Assembly (NCBI GenBank): GCA_050742455.1
Contig: JBOGIG010000076.1
Location: forward strand, 1-64,000
From: JBOGIG01 sp050742455
GTDB taxonomy: Bacteria > Actinomycetota > Acidimicrobiia > Acidimicrobiales > JBOGIG01
Reading direction: 5' to 3'
Length of the DNA: 64,000 nt
Part shown: one piece after another, positions 23,008 through 30,929 of the stretch
Layout of the letters: each line of letters begins with the position of its first letter
Numbering within the stretch: position 1 is the stretch's first letter
Program-made: the position numbers and the translations under genes
The notes under the pieces: generated by a model
The model's database searches: none
The model's input: only the letters and a program-made list of their open reading frames with translations
What the model was told of the DNA's origin: nothing

Positions 23008-24279
23008 GTGACCACACCCGGCCCCGCCACAAGCGAGGAGTCCGTCAGGGGGGCGCTCTTGGGCGTGATCGATCCTGAATTGGGCGACAACATCGTGGAC
23101 CTGGGAATGGTTCGCTCGATCGTGGTTGAACCTAACGGCGATGTGGTAGTCGGCATCGCCCTGACAATCGCCGGATGTCCGCTCAGAACCCAGCTGAATA
23201 CCGACATAAGGGGGCGAATCTCGAGCCTGCCCGGCGTGGGCAAGGTCGAGATCGAGATGGCAGAGATGAACCCCGACGAACGCCAGGCGGTCATGGCCCG
23301 GGCCCGATGGAAGGCCCGGGAGTCTGCACCAACTACGGACATCCCTTCCACGGCCCGGGTGGTGGCCATCGCCTCGGGCAAGGGTGGGGTCGGCAAATCC
23401 TCGGTAACGGTCAACCTGGCCGTCGCCCTCGCTCGCCGGGGGCTCACCGTTGGCCTCCTGGATGCTGACATCGGAGGGTTCTCAGTACCCCGCATGCTGG
23501 GCCTGTCCGGAGAGATCCAGGCCCGGGACGGCAAGATGCTCCCTCTTGAGAAGGTGGTCCGCCCCGGCCTGGTCAAGGTCTTGTCAATGGGATTCTTGGC
23601 CGAGGAGGACTCGGCCATCATGTGGAGGGGCCTCCTCCTCAATCGAGCCGTGCAGCAGTTCCTCGAAGACGTGTGGTGGGGCGAAATGGACTATCTCCTC
23701 ATCGACATGCCGCCTGGAACGAGTGACATCCAAATGGGTTTGGCCCGCATGCTGCCCCGCACCGAGATGATCATCGTCACCACACCCCCCCTGGCCGCCC
23801 AGAAGGTGGCATCCCGCACCGCCGACATGGCCCGCAAGGGCTACTTGAGGGTGGCCGGGGTCATCGAGAACATGAGTTCGTTCGTGTGCGACCACGGCGA
23901 CTCCTATGAACTGTTCGGCTCCGGGGGAGGACAGCGCCTGGCCGACGACATCGGAGTCCCCCTGATCGGCTCCATACCGATCGACCCGGCCCTGGCCCGT
24001 GGGGGAGACTTGGGCCGTCCCTTGGCCGAAGGGGATGGTCCAACGGCCCAGGCCTTCGCGGCGCTGGCCACCCGGCTCGTTACCGAGATCGCCCCGCTGG
24101 TGGAAATGTCCGGCTGTTCGGTCCGCCTCCTCGAAGCAGTAGACCGCGCTGTTGGTTCCCTCGACAGTCACTCCCCCCTCGCCGAGGAAACCACGGACGG
24201 CAACGGTCGCCGTGTCGAAGGGGAGAAGCGTTCAGTCCATGCCCACGATGGGCCGGTTGAGGTGGATCCCTCCCGCTGA
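23008..24279 (+). CDS. mrp: Mrp/NBP35-type P-loop ATPase with N-terminal MIP18 domain
   Basis: A 423-residue protein of the family that assembles or transfers iron-sulfur clusters. The N-terminal DUF59/MIP18 domain has GVIDPELGDNIVDLGMV and ALTIAGCPLRTQL. The ATPase domain has the deviant Walker A SGKGGVGKSSVTVNLA, LLDADIGGFSVPRMLG, and the Walker B-like LLIDMPPGTSDIQM. The usual CxxC of the family is replaced by a single visible Cys in NMSSFVCDHGDSYELFG. The last 50 residues are not conserved, and 48 bp of their coding sequence overlap the convergent secreted-protein gene. The start is GTG. It stands next to erpA in divergent orientation, fitting a shared Fe-S role. Confidence 0.9.
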   Translation: MTTPGPATSEESVRGALLGVIDPELGDNIVDLGMVRSIVVEPNGDVVVGIALTIAGCPLRTQLNTDIRGRISSLPGVGKVEIEMAEMNPDERQAVMARARWKARESAPTTDIPSTARVVAIASGKGGVGKSSVTVNLAVALARRGLTVGLLDADIGGFSVPRMLGLSGEIQARDGKMLPLEKVVRPGLVKVLSMGFLAEEDSAIMWRGLLLNRAVQQFLEDVWWGEMDYLLIDMPPGTSDIQMGLARMLPRTEMIIVTTPPLAAQKVASRTADMARKGYLRVAGVIENMSSFVCDHGDSYELFGSGGGQRLADDIGVPLIGSIPIDPALARGGDLGRPLAEGDGPTAQAFAALATRLVTEIAPLVEMSGCSVRLLEAVDRAVGSLDSHSPLAEETTDGNGRRVEGEKRSVHAHDGPVEVDPSR

Positions 24280-26211
24280 TCCGAAGAACCCGGCGTCGCC
24301 GAAGCTGAATATGCCTCCGTCGGATGCCACCAACCAGTAGCCCCCGCCGTCGGGGGTCGAGGCGATCCCCACGATGGGTTGGTTGAGATGAATATTGCCG
24401 GTAGAGCCGAAGAACCCGGCGTCACCGAAGCTGAATATGCCTCCGTCGGAGGCCACCAGGTGGTAACCCCCCGCCGCTACTCTGGCTATGCCGGTCCCCC
24501 AGTTCCACGGCTGGTCCCCGACCGGGAGCGTTGCCGAGCCCGCGAACTCGGCCCCCACCCAGACCGATCCGGGATTGGTCGGATCCGGGCTCGAGGCGGA
24601 GTAGTCGCCGAATCGGGTGCCCCCGTAAGTGGCCTGCCCAGCAAACAGCGTCGTGGCCGGGCCCGGAGCGGCCGCCCCGGGAGCCTCAATGGCCACTTCG
24701 GCACTGGCGAAGCGGGTCGATGACGAGGCCGAAAAGGAGACAAACATGTCACCGGCCGAGTCCGCCACTACCGAGGGGTAGTACACGTAGCCCCCGGCTT
24801 GGCCGTAGTCCGAATCCTGGAGAAGCCTCGGCCCCGATGACGTCAGGGCCACCTTGATCAATCTCAGGCACGAGCGAACAACGCTGTCACCGGCGGGAGT
24901 GCACTGATCAGTGGCCGCGGTCCAAAGCTCCCCGCCGGCCTGAACGGCACTGACAAGCCGGTCGTCGCCGGTGTCGATGGGTGGGCTGGAACTCAGCAGA
25001 CTCCCGCCGGGCTGGGTGGCCGTGGGCGACGAAAACGCCGCGGTGGGAGTGATGGCCAAGTCCGTCTCGACGAGGCGAATGCCGAGCGGGGGTGAGCCGG
25101 TCACCGCCACCACACCGAGGAAGCTTCCGCCGTTGTACACAAAATAGCTGTCCGGTCCCGCCGACGATGCCACGGGGACGTAGCCAAAGGAAGTGGCGTC
25201 CGGGCCGTGCGAGTAGGTAAAGGCCCTGCCCCCTGACAGGAGAGGGCCCTTGGCCATGATTCGAATATCATTTCCAACGAACTTCCCGGATGTGTCGAAC
25301 TGGCTCCAGGCCAAGAGGACCTTGTCCGTCGTCAGCCCCAGCTTGGGTTGATCGTCCAGACCAGCGGTATTGCTGTCGACGCTGTAGACGTACCAGCCCC
25401 CGGTGGCGTCAGGGCCGGCTGAGACGGCCAAGTCCACTTCAGAAGCACTGGGGGAGGGACCCGAACCGGCGTCTGAGGTGGTTGAGGCAAACCACCGCCC
25501 TGAATTCGGGTCCCACAGAACCCAGGGATCGGTCTGGGAGTAGGCGGGGGGGAATCCGTAGAAGATGTTCAAGTCCTTGGCTAGGAGCTGGTGACCTGAG
25601 CGGTCGAAGACGGCCAGAGTGGAGTTGACCATCTCAACGATCTGGTTGGGTCCGACCGCTACCTGGGTATCGGGCGGTTCGGTGGCATTGCCCCCCTGGG
25701 CATTGAACTGACCGGCCTCGGATATGCCGCCGAAGGCCACCTGCACGTGGGCCGCCGTCCGTGGCGATGCCGTTCGAGTGGCAAGTTCCCGAGGAACCAC
25801 CGCGCCACCGGGACGGGGGCCTGACCCGGGGCGGCGCAATCGGGTGGACGACTCAACGCGATGACCCGCGATCCCAGACCCGTTGGGCAGGGCGGCCACG
25901 TTGACCGCCCGGGCCGGTCCCAGAGCCTGCACCCGGCCGGCGCTCAGAGCCCGGGGGCTGGACTCGACCGATGCAAAGGCGGCCCTGCTCGGGCCAGCCA
26001 CGGCCACCGCGCTGGTCGGGGAGGCCGCGCTGGTCGGGGAGGCCGCGCTGGCCGAGGAGACCGCGCTGGTCGGGGAGGCCGCGCTGGTCGGGGAGGCCGC
26101 GCTGGCCGAGGAGACCGCGCTGGCCGAGGATACTGTGCCGGCGACGGACACCGTGGCAATCAAGGCGCCGGCCAGAGCCCCGAATCGCCGCCGCCTTCGG
26201 TTGGCCTTCAC
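24232..26211 (-). CDS. Large secreted protein with C-terminal SDGGIFSFGDA repeats
   Basis: A 659-residue exported protein. It has an N-terminal signal peptide, then an Ala/Ser/Thr/Pro stretch of hexapeptide repeats encoded by seven 18-bp units. The body (about 150-570) looks like a beta-propeller or beta-sandwich (VAVGPNQIVEMVNSTLAVFD, DPWVLWDPNSGRWFAS). The C-terminus holds two copies of a roughly 45-residue repeat containing LVASDGGIFSFGDAGFFGS and IHLNxPIVG. This repeat is common in secreted proteins of Acidimicrobiia as I know them, and is the best taxonomic clue here. There are no catalytic motifs. The 3' end overlaps the mrp gene by 48 bp on the other strand. Confidence 0.8.
   Translation of the reverse strand: MKANRRRRRFGALAGALIATVSVAGTVSSASAVSSASAASPTSAASPTSAVSSASAASPTSAASPTSAVAVAGPSRAAFASVESSPRALSAGRVQALGPARAVNVAALPNGSGIAGHRVESSTRLRRPGSGPRPGGAVVPRELATRTASPRTAAHVQVAFGGISEAGQFNAQGGNATEPPDTQVAVGPNQIVEMVNSTLAVFDRSGHQLLAKDLNIFYGFPPAYSQTDPWVLWDPNSGRWFASTTSDAGSGPSPSASEVDLAVSAGPDATGGWYVYSVDSNTAGLDDQPKLGLTTDKVLLAWSQFDTSGKFVGNDIRIMAKGPLLSGGRAFTYSHGPDATSFGYVPVASSAGPDSYFVYNGGSFLGVVAVTGSPPLGIRLVETDLAITPTAAFSSPTATQPGGSLLSSSPPIDTGDDRLVSAVQAGGELWTAATDQCTPAGDSVVRSCLRLIKVALTSSGPRLLQDSDYGQAGGYVYYPSVVADSAGDMFVSFSASSSTRFASAEVAIEAPGAAAPGPATTLFAGQATYGGTRFGDYSASSPDPTNPGSVWVGAEFAGSATLPVGDQPWNWGTGIARVAAGGYHLVASDGGIFSFGDAGFFGSTGNIHLNQPIVGIASTPDGGGYWLVASDGGIFSFGDAGFFGSAGGIHLNRPIVGMD
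26011..26136. repeat. 18-bp tandem repeat, seven copies, in secreted-protein gene
   Basis: Two variants alternate: GCTGGTCGGGGAGGCCGC (four copies) and GCTGGCCGAGGAGACCGC (two, plus one degenerate), arranged A-A-B-A-A-B-B. They encode Ser/Ala-rich hexapeptides just after the signal peptide. Confidence 0.95.
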
Positions 26212-26252
26212 GGCACTAGGCCTTCGCTCGACCGATATGGATCGTGGCCGGA

Positions 26253-28004
26253 CTACTTGGAGGCACGGCGGCGCTGAGTCGGAACAGCCAGGCAGAACGA
26301 GGGCCGGTCCCCTTCACCCTCCTCGTACCACAGCCTTCCCCCCATCGCCTGCATCAGATCTCTGGACAGTACCAACCCCAGCCCCCCCGAGCCGGCCAGT
26401 GCCTCACTCCGGCCGATCAGGCTACTGGGTCGGGCGAACAAATCCTCGGCTGCAGCCGGGTCCAGTCCGGGGCCGGCATCGCTGACTTCCACCTCGATGA
26501 AGCCACCGGTGCGCATTGGCCGCATCCTCACCGACACCGGCGGACCGCCATGCTCCAAGGCGTTCGAAACCAAGTTGGAGATGACCTGCTCCAGGCGATC
26601 AGGATCGGCCCAGACCAGCGTCTCGGGCCCCATGCTGACTTCGATGCCGCCCTCGACCCCGGCGAGGGAGCCGGCCAGGGCGACAGCTTTGCCGGTCACC
26701 GAGGCCAGGTCCACAACCTGGGGGGCCAGGAACAGCTGGGATGACTGGAGGCGACTGATATCGGAGAGTGACTGGGCCATCCGCCTCATCCGATCCGTCT
26801 GAGCCGCAATGGCATCAGAAGTCCGCAGCACCTGGCGGGCCGACACTTTGGGCTCGGCCGTCCGGGCCTGGTCATCGAGGGTCGCGATCAGGGAGGCAAT
26901 GGTGGCTAAGGGGCGGCTCAATTCCGAGGTGACGTGGGCCAGGAACCGGTTCTTGTCAACCTCAAGTCTCACCGCCGCGGATACATCCGCGAAGACCCAC
27001 TGGTACCCGGTGACCGAATCGCCCTGACAGCGGGGATGGACTCGGACATCGAGGGTACGGACCACGCCATCGGGCCGCAAGATGCTCAGGCGGTGCACCT
27101 GATCGGGAGAACCCACGGCGGCGCTCACGAATTCGGCTCGGGTTGTACCTATAGGAGCCAGCACGCTGCCCAGGGATGCGCCTTCCAAGTCGATCCTGGA
27201 CAGGCCGAATATGACGGACAGCGCAGCATTGGCGTAACGAAGGGTTCCTTCCAGATCGACCTCGCAGATGCCGTTGAAGGAGCTCTCCACGAGGTCTTCG
27301 AAACGGGTCCTGGACTCGGCGTCCCGGCCCACCACCGCGCCCCAGTACCCCTTGGCCAGGGCATCAGTGAGACGGTCCATGGCGGGCAGCACCCTTTCCA
27401 AGAGCAACGACAGCGCCAATCCCCAGTGACGACCCCCGGCTTCGGCCAGTTCAACCGCGCTTTGGACCACGAGATCGCGCGAAATCCGGAGCATGACCAG
27501 TAGCTGGGGCAGCGGGGATCCGGCCCAGGCCGCCGCAGCACCCACGTCGCACAGGTCGGCAACCAGGGTTTCGTCAGCCTCGGCCCCCTGCCCAGTGACA
27601 GCCAGGATGGCCTCGAATCGGGCACTGGCCTGCTCGATGAACCCGGCCCGCTCCGACAAGGACCACGCCCGGGCCTCGGGGAAGGCCGCGGCAAATATCT
27701 CATAGGCACGGCGGGCCATTTCGTCCGAGCGACCTTCCAGAGCGTCCAGCAGGCTCTGGGGATCCACGCTTTCGGGTCCAAGATCCAAAACGTTGCCCGC
27801 GCCATTGTCGGCGTTGCGGGCCAAAAATGCCTTGAGGGACACCTGGTTGAACTCGGGACCCTTCGCGCCCTTTGCGTCGGCGTGAAGGAATCCGGCCCCC
27901 ATCAGGGCCAGGACGACATCTTCGGACAAGCTCAGGTATGCCGCTGCGCCCTCGACGTCAACGAGAGCCTTGCGACCGGTGTCTTTCTCGGGCATTCCGG
28001 ACAT
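26253..28004 (-). CDS. Soluble PAS-containing sensor histidine-kinase-like protein without the phospho-His
   Basis: A 583-residue cytoplasmic protein. Residues 10-60 resemble a MerR/excisionase-type helix-turn-helix (VEGAAAYLSLSEDVVLALMG). A helical sensor region follows, then a PAS domain (about 225-345: VESSFNGICEVDLEGTLRY). The dimerisation box reads FLAHVTSELSRPLATI: the residue aligned with the phospho-His of the usual SHELRTPL is Ser360. The ATPase domain is complete (NLVSNALEHGG, DAGPGLD, GSGGLGLVLSRDLMQAMGG). It may bind ATP and signal without His phosphorylation, or use His357. No response regulator gene is adjacent. Confidence 0.85.
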   Translation of the reverse strand: MSGMPEKDTGRKALVDVEGAAAYLSLSEDVVLALMGAGFLHADAKGAKGPEFNQVSLKAFLARNADNGAGNVLDLGPESVDPQSLLDALEGRSDEMARRAYEIFAAAFPEARAWSLSERAGFIEQASARFEAILAVTGQGAEADETLVADLCDVGAAAAWAGSPLPQLLVMLRISRDLVVQSAVELAEAGGRHWGLALSLLLERVLPAMDRLTDALAKGYWGAVVGRDAESRTRFEDLVESSFNGICEVDLEGTLRYANAALSVIFGLSRIDLEGASLGSVLAPIGTTRAEFVSAAVGSPDQVHRLSILRPDGVVRTLDVRVHPRCQGDSVTGYQWVFADVSAAVRLEVDKNRFLAHVTSELSRPLATIASLIATLDDQARTAEPKVSARQVLRTSDAIAAQTDRMRRMAQSLSDISRLQSSQLFLAPQVVDLASVTGKAVALAGSLAGVEGGIEVSMGPETLVWADPDRLEQVISNLVSNALEHGGPPVSVRMRPMRTGGFIEVEVSDAGPGLDPAAAEDLFARPSSLIGRSEALAGSGGLGLVLSRDLMQAMGGRLWYEEGEGDRPSFCLAVPTQRRRASK

Positions 28005-28027
28005 CTACTTCGCCACCCAGGGCTCGC

Positions 28028-28879
28028 TTACCTGCGGGTCCCGGTCCATCGGTCCGTGTCCGAGACCCAGATAGAGGCCACGTCGTCGACGTTGGAGGCT
28101 TTGGCCCTACCTTCCTGGGCCAGCTTGCGCAGGTGAGCCCACACCGAGAACCGAGCGATCGGGTGCAGGACCGGCGCTACATCGGTGTAGACCGCTTCGA
28201 CCAACTGTTCCACGGTGGCTGGCCCGATCCGGGCCAGGGCATCGGCAATGGCTGATTCCCTTGCCCGACGATGGGTGAGGTAATCCGAAACAGCAGCCGC
28301 CGGATCGTCGATGAACGGGCCGTGACCGGGAGCCATGCCGCTCACCGGGGGGTGCAGATCGGCCACGCGCCCGAGGGCCTGGAGGTAAGCAGCCATGTCC
28401 CCGTCGGGAGGAGCGATCACCACCGTTGAACCGCTCATGACGTGATCGCCGGAGAACAACCAACGGGTCGGATCCAACAAATAGCACAGGTGATTGGCGG
28501 CATGACCCGGAGTGTGCAGGGCGGTGAGGCAAAAGTCGGGGCCGGCCAGCTCGTAGCCGTCGCCGATCACGGTATCGGGGGCGAATCCGTCCCGGGCCGA
28601 GAACCCGAGAACTTCGGCTCCGGTGCGGACCTTGAGCCCGTCAGCCCCAGGGGAGTGGTCGGGGTGGGTGTGAGTGACCAGGATCCAGCGAATGCGACCG
28701 TTACCGGCTTCCGCCAGGCGGTCCAGATGATCCTCGTCGGGCGGTCCGGGATCGATGACGGCAATCTGTGAGTCGCCGATGAGGTAGGAGTTGGTGCCGG
28801 GTCCGGTCATGACGGACGGATTGGGGGCGAGAACACGCCGCACCAGCCCGGACAGGCTGACCACTTCCCCCGGCGCCAT
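28028..28879 (-). CDS. Metallo-beta-lactamase-fold hydrolase (LACTB2-like)
   Basis: From the ATG at 28879 the protein has 283 residues. The zinc-binding motif is VTHTHPDHSPGA, with HTPGHAANH, SGDHVM and PGHGPFIDD supplying the other ligands. The C-terminal winged-helix part (ARESAIADALARIGPATVEQ) is typical of the LACTB2 group, which includes ribonucleases and thioester hydrolases. The longest frame starts at 29029 inside the Nudix gene; its extra residues have no family similarity. M. tuberculosis Rv3677c is a similar protein in the comparable neighbourhood. It follows the Nudix gene on the same strand. Confidence 0.85.
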   Translation of the reverse strand: MAPGEVVSLSGLVRRVLAPNPSVMTGPGTNSYLIGDSQIAVIDPGPPDEDHLDRLAEAGNGRIRWILVTHTHPDHSPGADGLKVRTGAEVLGFSARDGFAPDTVIGDGYELAGPDFCLTALHTPGHAANHLCYLLDPTRWLFSGDHVMSGSTVVIAPPDGDMAAYLQALGRVADLHPPVSGMAPGHGPFIDDPAAAVSDYLTHRRARESAIADALARIGPATVEQLVEAVYTDVAPVLHPIARFSVWAHLRKLAQEGRAKASNVDDVASIWVSDTDRWTGTRR

Positions 28880-28949
28880 CGACCGCTCTGAGAGCCTCGA
28901 ACCAGCACTGTCGCTCGACGAAACAATTGCATGGCCCGATGTGGACGGA

Positions 28950-29828
28950 TCATTCAATTTCGGGACCTCCCGGCCGGCCCGGTAGGGGCATCCCCTGGGG
29001 CATGACCCCGGATTCCAGGGCCTGGTCATAACCTAGGTCCCCGGGAAGCAGGATTCTCACTCCTTCGCCTGTGCCGCTGATCCGTGGGGTAATAGTCGGA
29101 ACGGACTCGATCGCCTCGGCGGCCGACAGAAGATCCTCGCTCCGTTCGAAGCGACCAATGGCCTCCAGGTTCTTGATGGTGGGCAGGATCAGATCCAACT
29201 CCCCCCCGGCGTGAAGGGCCAGGGCATCGTGGGGCCGCACCCACATGTTGGCGACTGTCTCATAGTCATCGTGAAGCGCCACTTGCTCGGGCGGGGCCGC
29301 GGCCACGAAGAACCGGGTGTCAAAGCGGCGGGGAGCCCCCCGAGGCGTGATCCAATGGGCAAAATAATGGATCCTGTCGGCAGAGATAATCAGGTCCTCC
29401 TGCCTACACATGTCCAAGAGCCCAAGCTCGGAGGCGTTCAGTCGACGGCGATGGGCGGCGAAACGCTCGGCGGTGGACGGATCGGAGAGCGAGATGACCG
29501 GTGGCCGTCCCCCCCCTCTGTGCGAGGCAAGCAGGACCCCGGCTTCCTCGAAGCACTCGCGTACGGCGGCCACCCAATAGGCCAACCCTCCCCACTCGAT
29601 CCCCAGGAGACGGCTGGCCCCGGCATCGGTGCGACCCGAGCAGATGTCACCAAGATCGTCGGCGCGGTCCGAATCGTCAACCTTGCCCCCGGGGAAGACG
29701 TAGGCCCCACCGACAAAGTCGGAATTCAGGTGTCTTTTCAGCATGAAAACTTCCATGCCCCCGGTTGGCCGATCACGCACCAGCATCACCGTGGCCGCGT
29801 CCCGTACCGGTTGCGCCGGTCTGTTCAT
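28950..29828 (-). CDS. Nudix hydrolase, NUDT19-like (putative CoA pyrophosphohydrolase)
   Basis: About 292 residues from the ATG at 29828, preceded by AGGGTGA. The Nudix box is split: GGAYVFPGGKVDDSD is followed by some 35 residues before AAVRECFEEAGVLLA. That insertion is characteristic of the NUDT19/RP2 group, which cleaves CoA and acyl-CoA derivatives. A later motif is THWITPRGAPRRFDTRFFVA-like (here HWITPRGAPRRFDTRFFV), a known feature of the group. ATG and GTG codons upstream (29846, 29837) are alternative starts. It lies upstream of the MBL hydrolase gene, and is divergent from a protease-like gene. Confidence 0.85.
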   Translation of the reverse strand: MNRPAQPVRDAATVMLVRDRPTGGMEVFMLKRHLNSDFVGGAYVFPGGKVDDSDRADDLGDICSGRTDAGASRLLGIEWGGLAYWVAAVRECFEEAGVLLASHRGGGRPPVISLSDPSTAERFAAHRRRLNASELGLLDMCRQEDLIISADRIHYFAHWITPRGAPRRFDTRFFVAAAPPEQVALHDDYETVANMWVRPHDALALHAGGELDLILPTIKNLEAIGRFERSEDLLSAAEAIESVPTITPRISGTGEGVRILLPGDLGYDQALESGVMPQGMPLPGRPGGPEIE

Positions 29829-29927
29829 AGTTGTCACCCTAGACATCCTGGCTCTGTGGTCTGGGCCACTGGCCTCCGCCTACTGCCAGCGCGGGCCGGG
29901 AGCCCAACGAGGCTATTTTTGCGGCCT

Positions 29928-30854
29928 ATGCCCTCAGAACCAGGCGAAGACCGACCGGAAGCACCCAGGCCCAAGATCCTGCCCCGGAGTGCGTTGGGAA
30001 TCACCGTGGTCATCCTGGCCTTGGCCGTGGGGGCAGCGTTCAGCGGAACTGTCCTTTATGCCTACTACTCATACCGTCAGACCCAGGCCGAGTCGGCCGT
30101 GTCGGGCTACGTCAATGGGTTCGACAAGCGCTACCAGACCGCTCTGGCCACCATCAAGGCCGACGCTGCCAACGGAACCACGGCCATCCAGGCGGCCCTG
30201 GCCCCCCTGCTCAAGGTAAAGGCCCAAGGAGGGGCCCTGGCCGGGATTCTCCAACATGCCGCTCCGGCCCTGTGGTTCGTCCACACCACCGACTCCAACG
30301 GCCAACCGGCCGCCGGCTCGGCCTTCGCGGTCGCCTCCGACAGTCACCAGACCCTACTGGTCGCTTCATACTCCACCATCGCTGCTGCCACCCACCAGCC
30401 AGGTCCGGCCGTGTTCGTCCGCAAGAGAGGCCAGGACACCCAGGTAACGCTGTGGAGTTGGGACCAGGGCCGAGACCTGGCCCTGCTGATCATGAACAAG
30501 GGGAATCAGCCCACGTTGGGCTTTGCTCCTTCGGGCAGCGCCCCCCGAATAGGTGATCAGGTCTATGCCTTGTCCGGCCTGGGCGGATCGGGGGGAGCCA
30601 TCACCGCCGGGCAGATCGCCGACGTGTCGAGCGACACTATCCAAACCGATGCCGCCATCGGGGTCTCGTTCCAGGGCGGCCCATTGGTCAACAGCCAGGG
30701 CCAGGTGGTGGCCGTGGACTCCCGCAACTACGCCCCCTTGGGCTTTTCCTCCACCGGTGTCTATTTCACCGTGCCGGTGGGTGACGTATGCCAAAAGATC
30801 CTTCGTTGTCCCGGAGGCACGACCCCGGCCAGCCCGGGGAACAGGGGTGGCTGA
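29928..30854 (+). CDS. Membrane-anchored trypsin-like protein lacking catalytic His and Ser
   Basis: From the ATG at 29928 the product has 308 residues. A membrane anchor lies at about residues 22-44 (ALGITVVILALAVGAAFSGT). A trypsin/HtrA-like beta-barrel follows. Where active proteases have TNAHVV it reads ASYSTIAAA, and where they have GNSGGPL it reads VSFQGGPLVNSQGQ; only the Asp in DLALLIM remains. It is therefore predicted to be an inactive pseudoprotease, possibly a binding or sensing domain. M. tuberculosis has an active membrane protease (MarP, Rv3671c) beside a Nudix gene, so position suggests a diverged relative. Larger in-frame starts upstream lie antisense to the Nudix gene. Confidence 0.75.
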   Translation: MPSEPGEDRPEAPRPKILPRSALGITVVILALAVGAAFSGTVLYAYYSYRQTQAESAVSGYVNGFDKRYQTALATIKADAANGTTAIQAALAPLLKVKAQGGALAGILQHAAPALWFVHTTDSNGQPAAGSAFAVASDSHQTLLVASYSTIAAATHQPGPAVFVRKRGQDTQVTLWSWDQGRDLALLIMNKGNQPTLGFAPSGSAPRIGDQVYALSGLGGSGGAITAGQIADVSSDTIQTDAAIGVSFQGGPLVNSQGQVVAVDSRNYAPLGFSSTGVYFTVPVGDVCQKILRCPGGTTPASPGNRGG

Positions 30855-30929
30855 TCACGCCACAGCGTTTGACGTTCCTGGTGTGTCTGAGGCCCGGTTC
30901 ACCCGCTGGTGCGCCATCCCGACGGTGAA

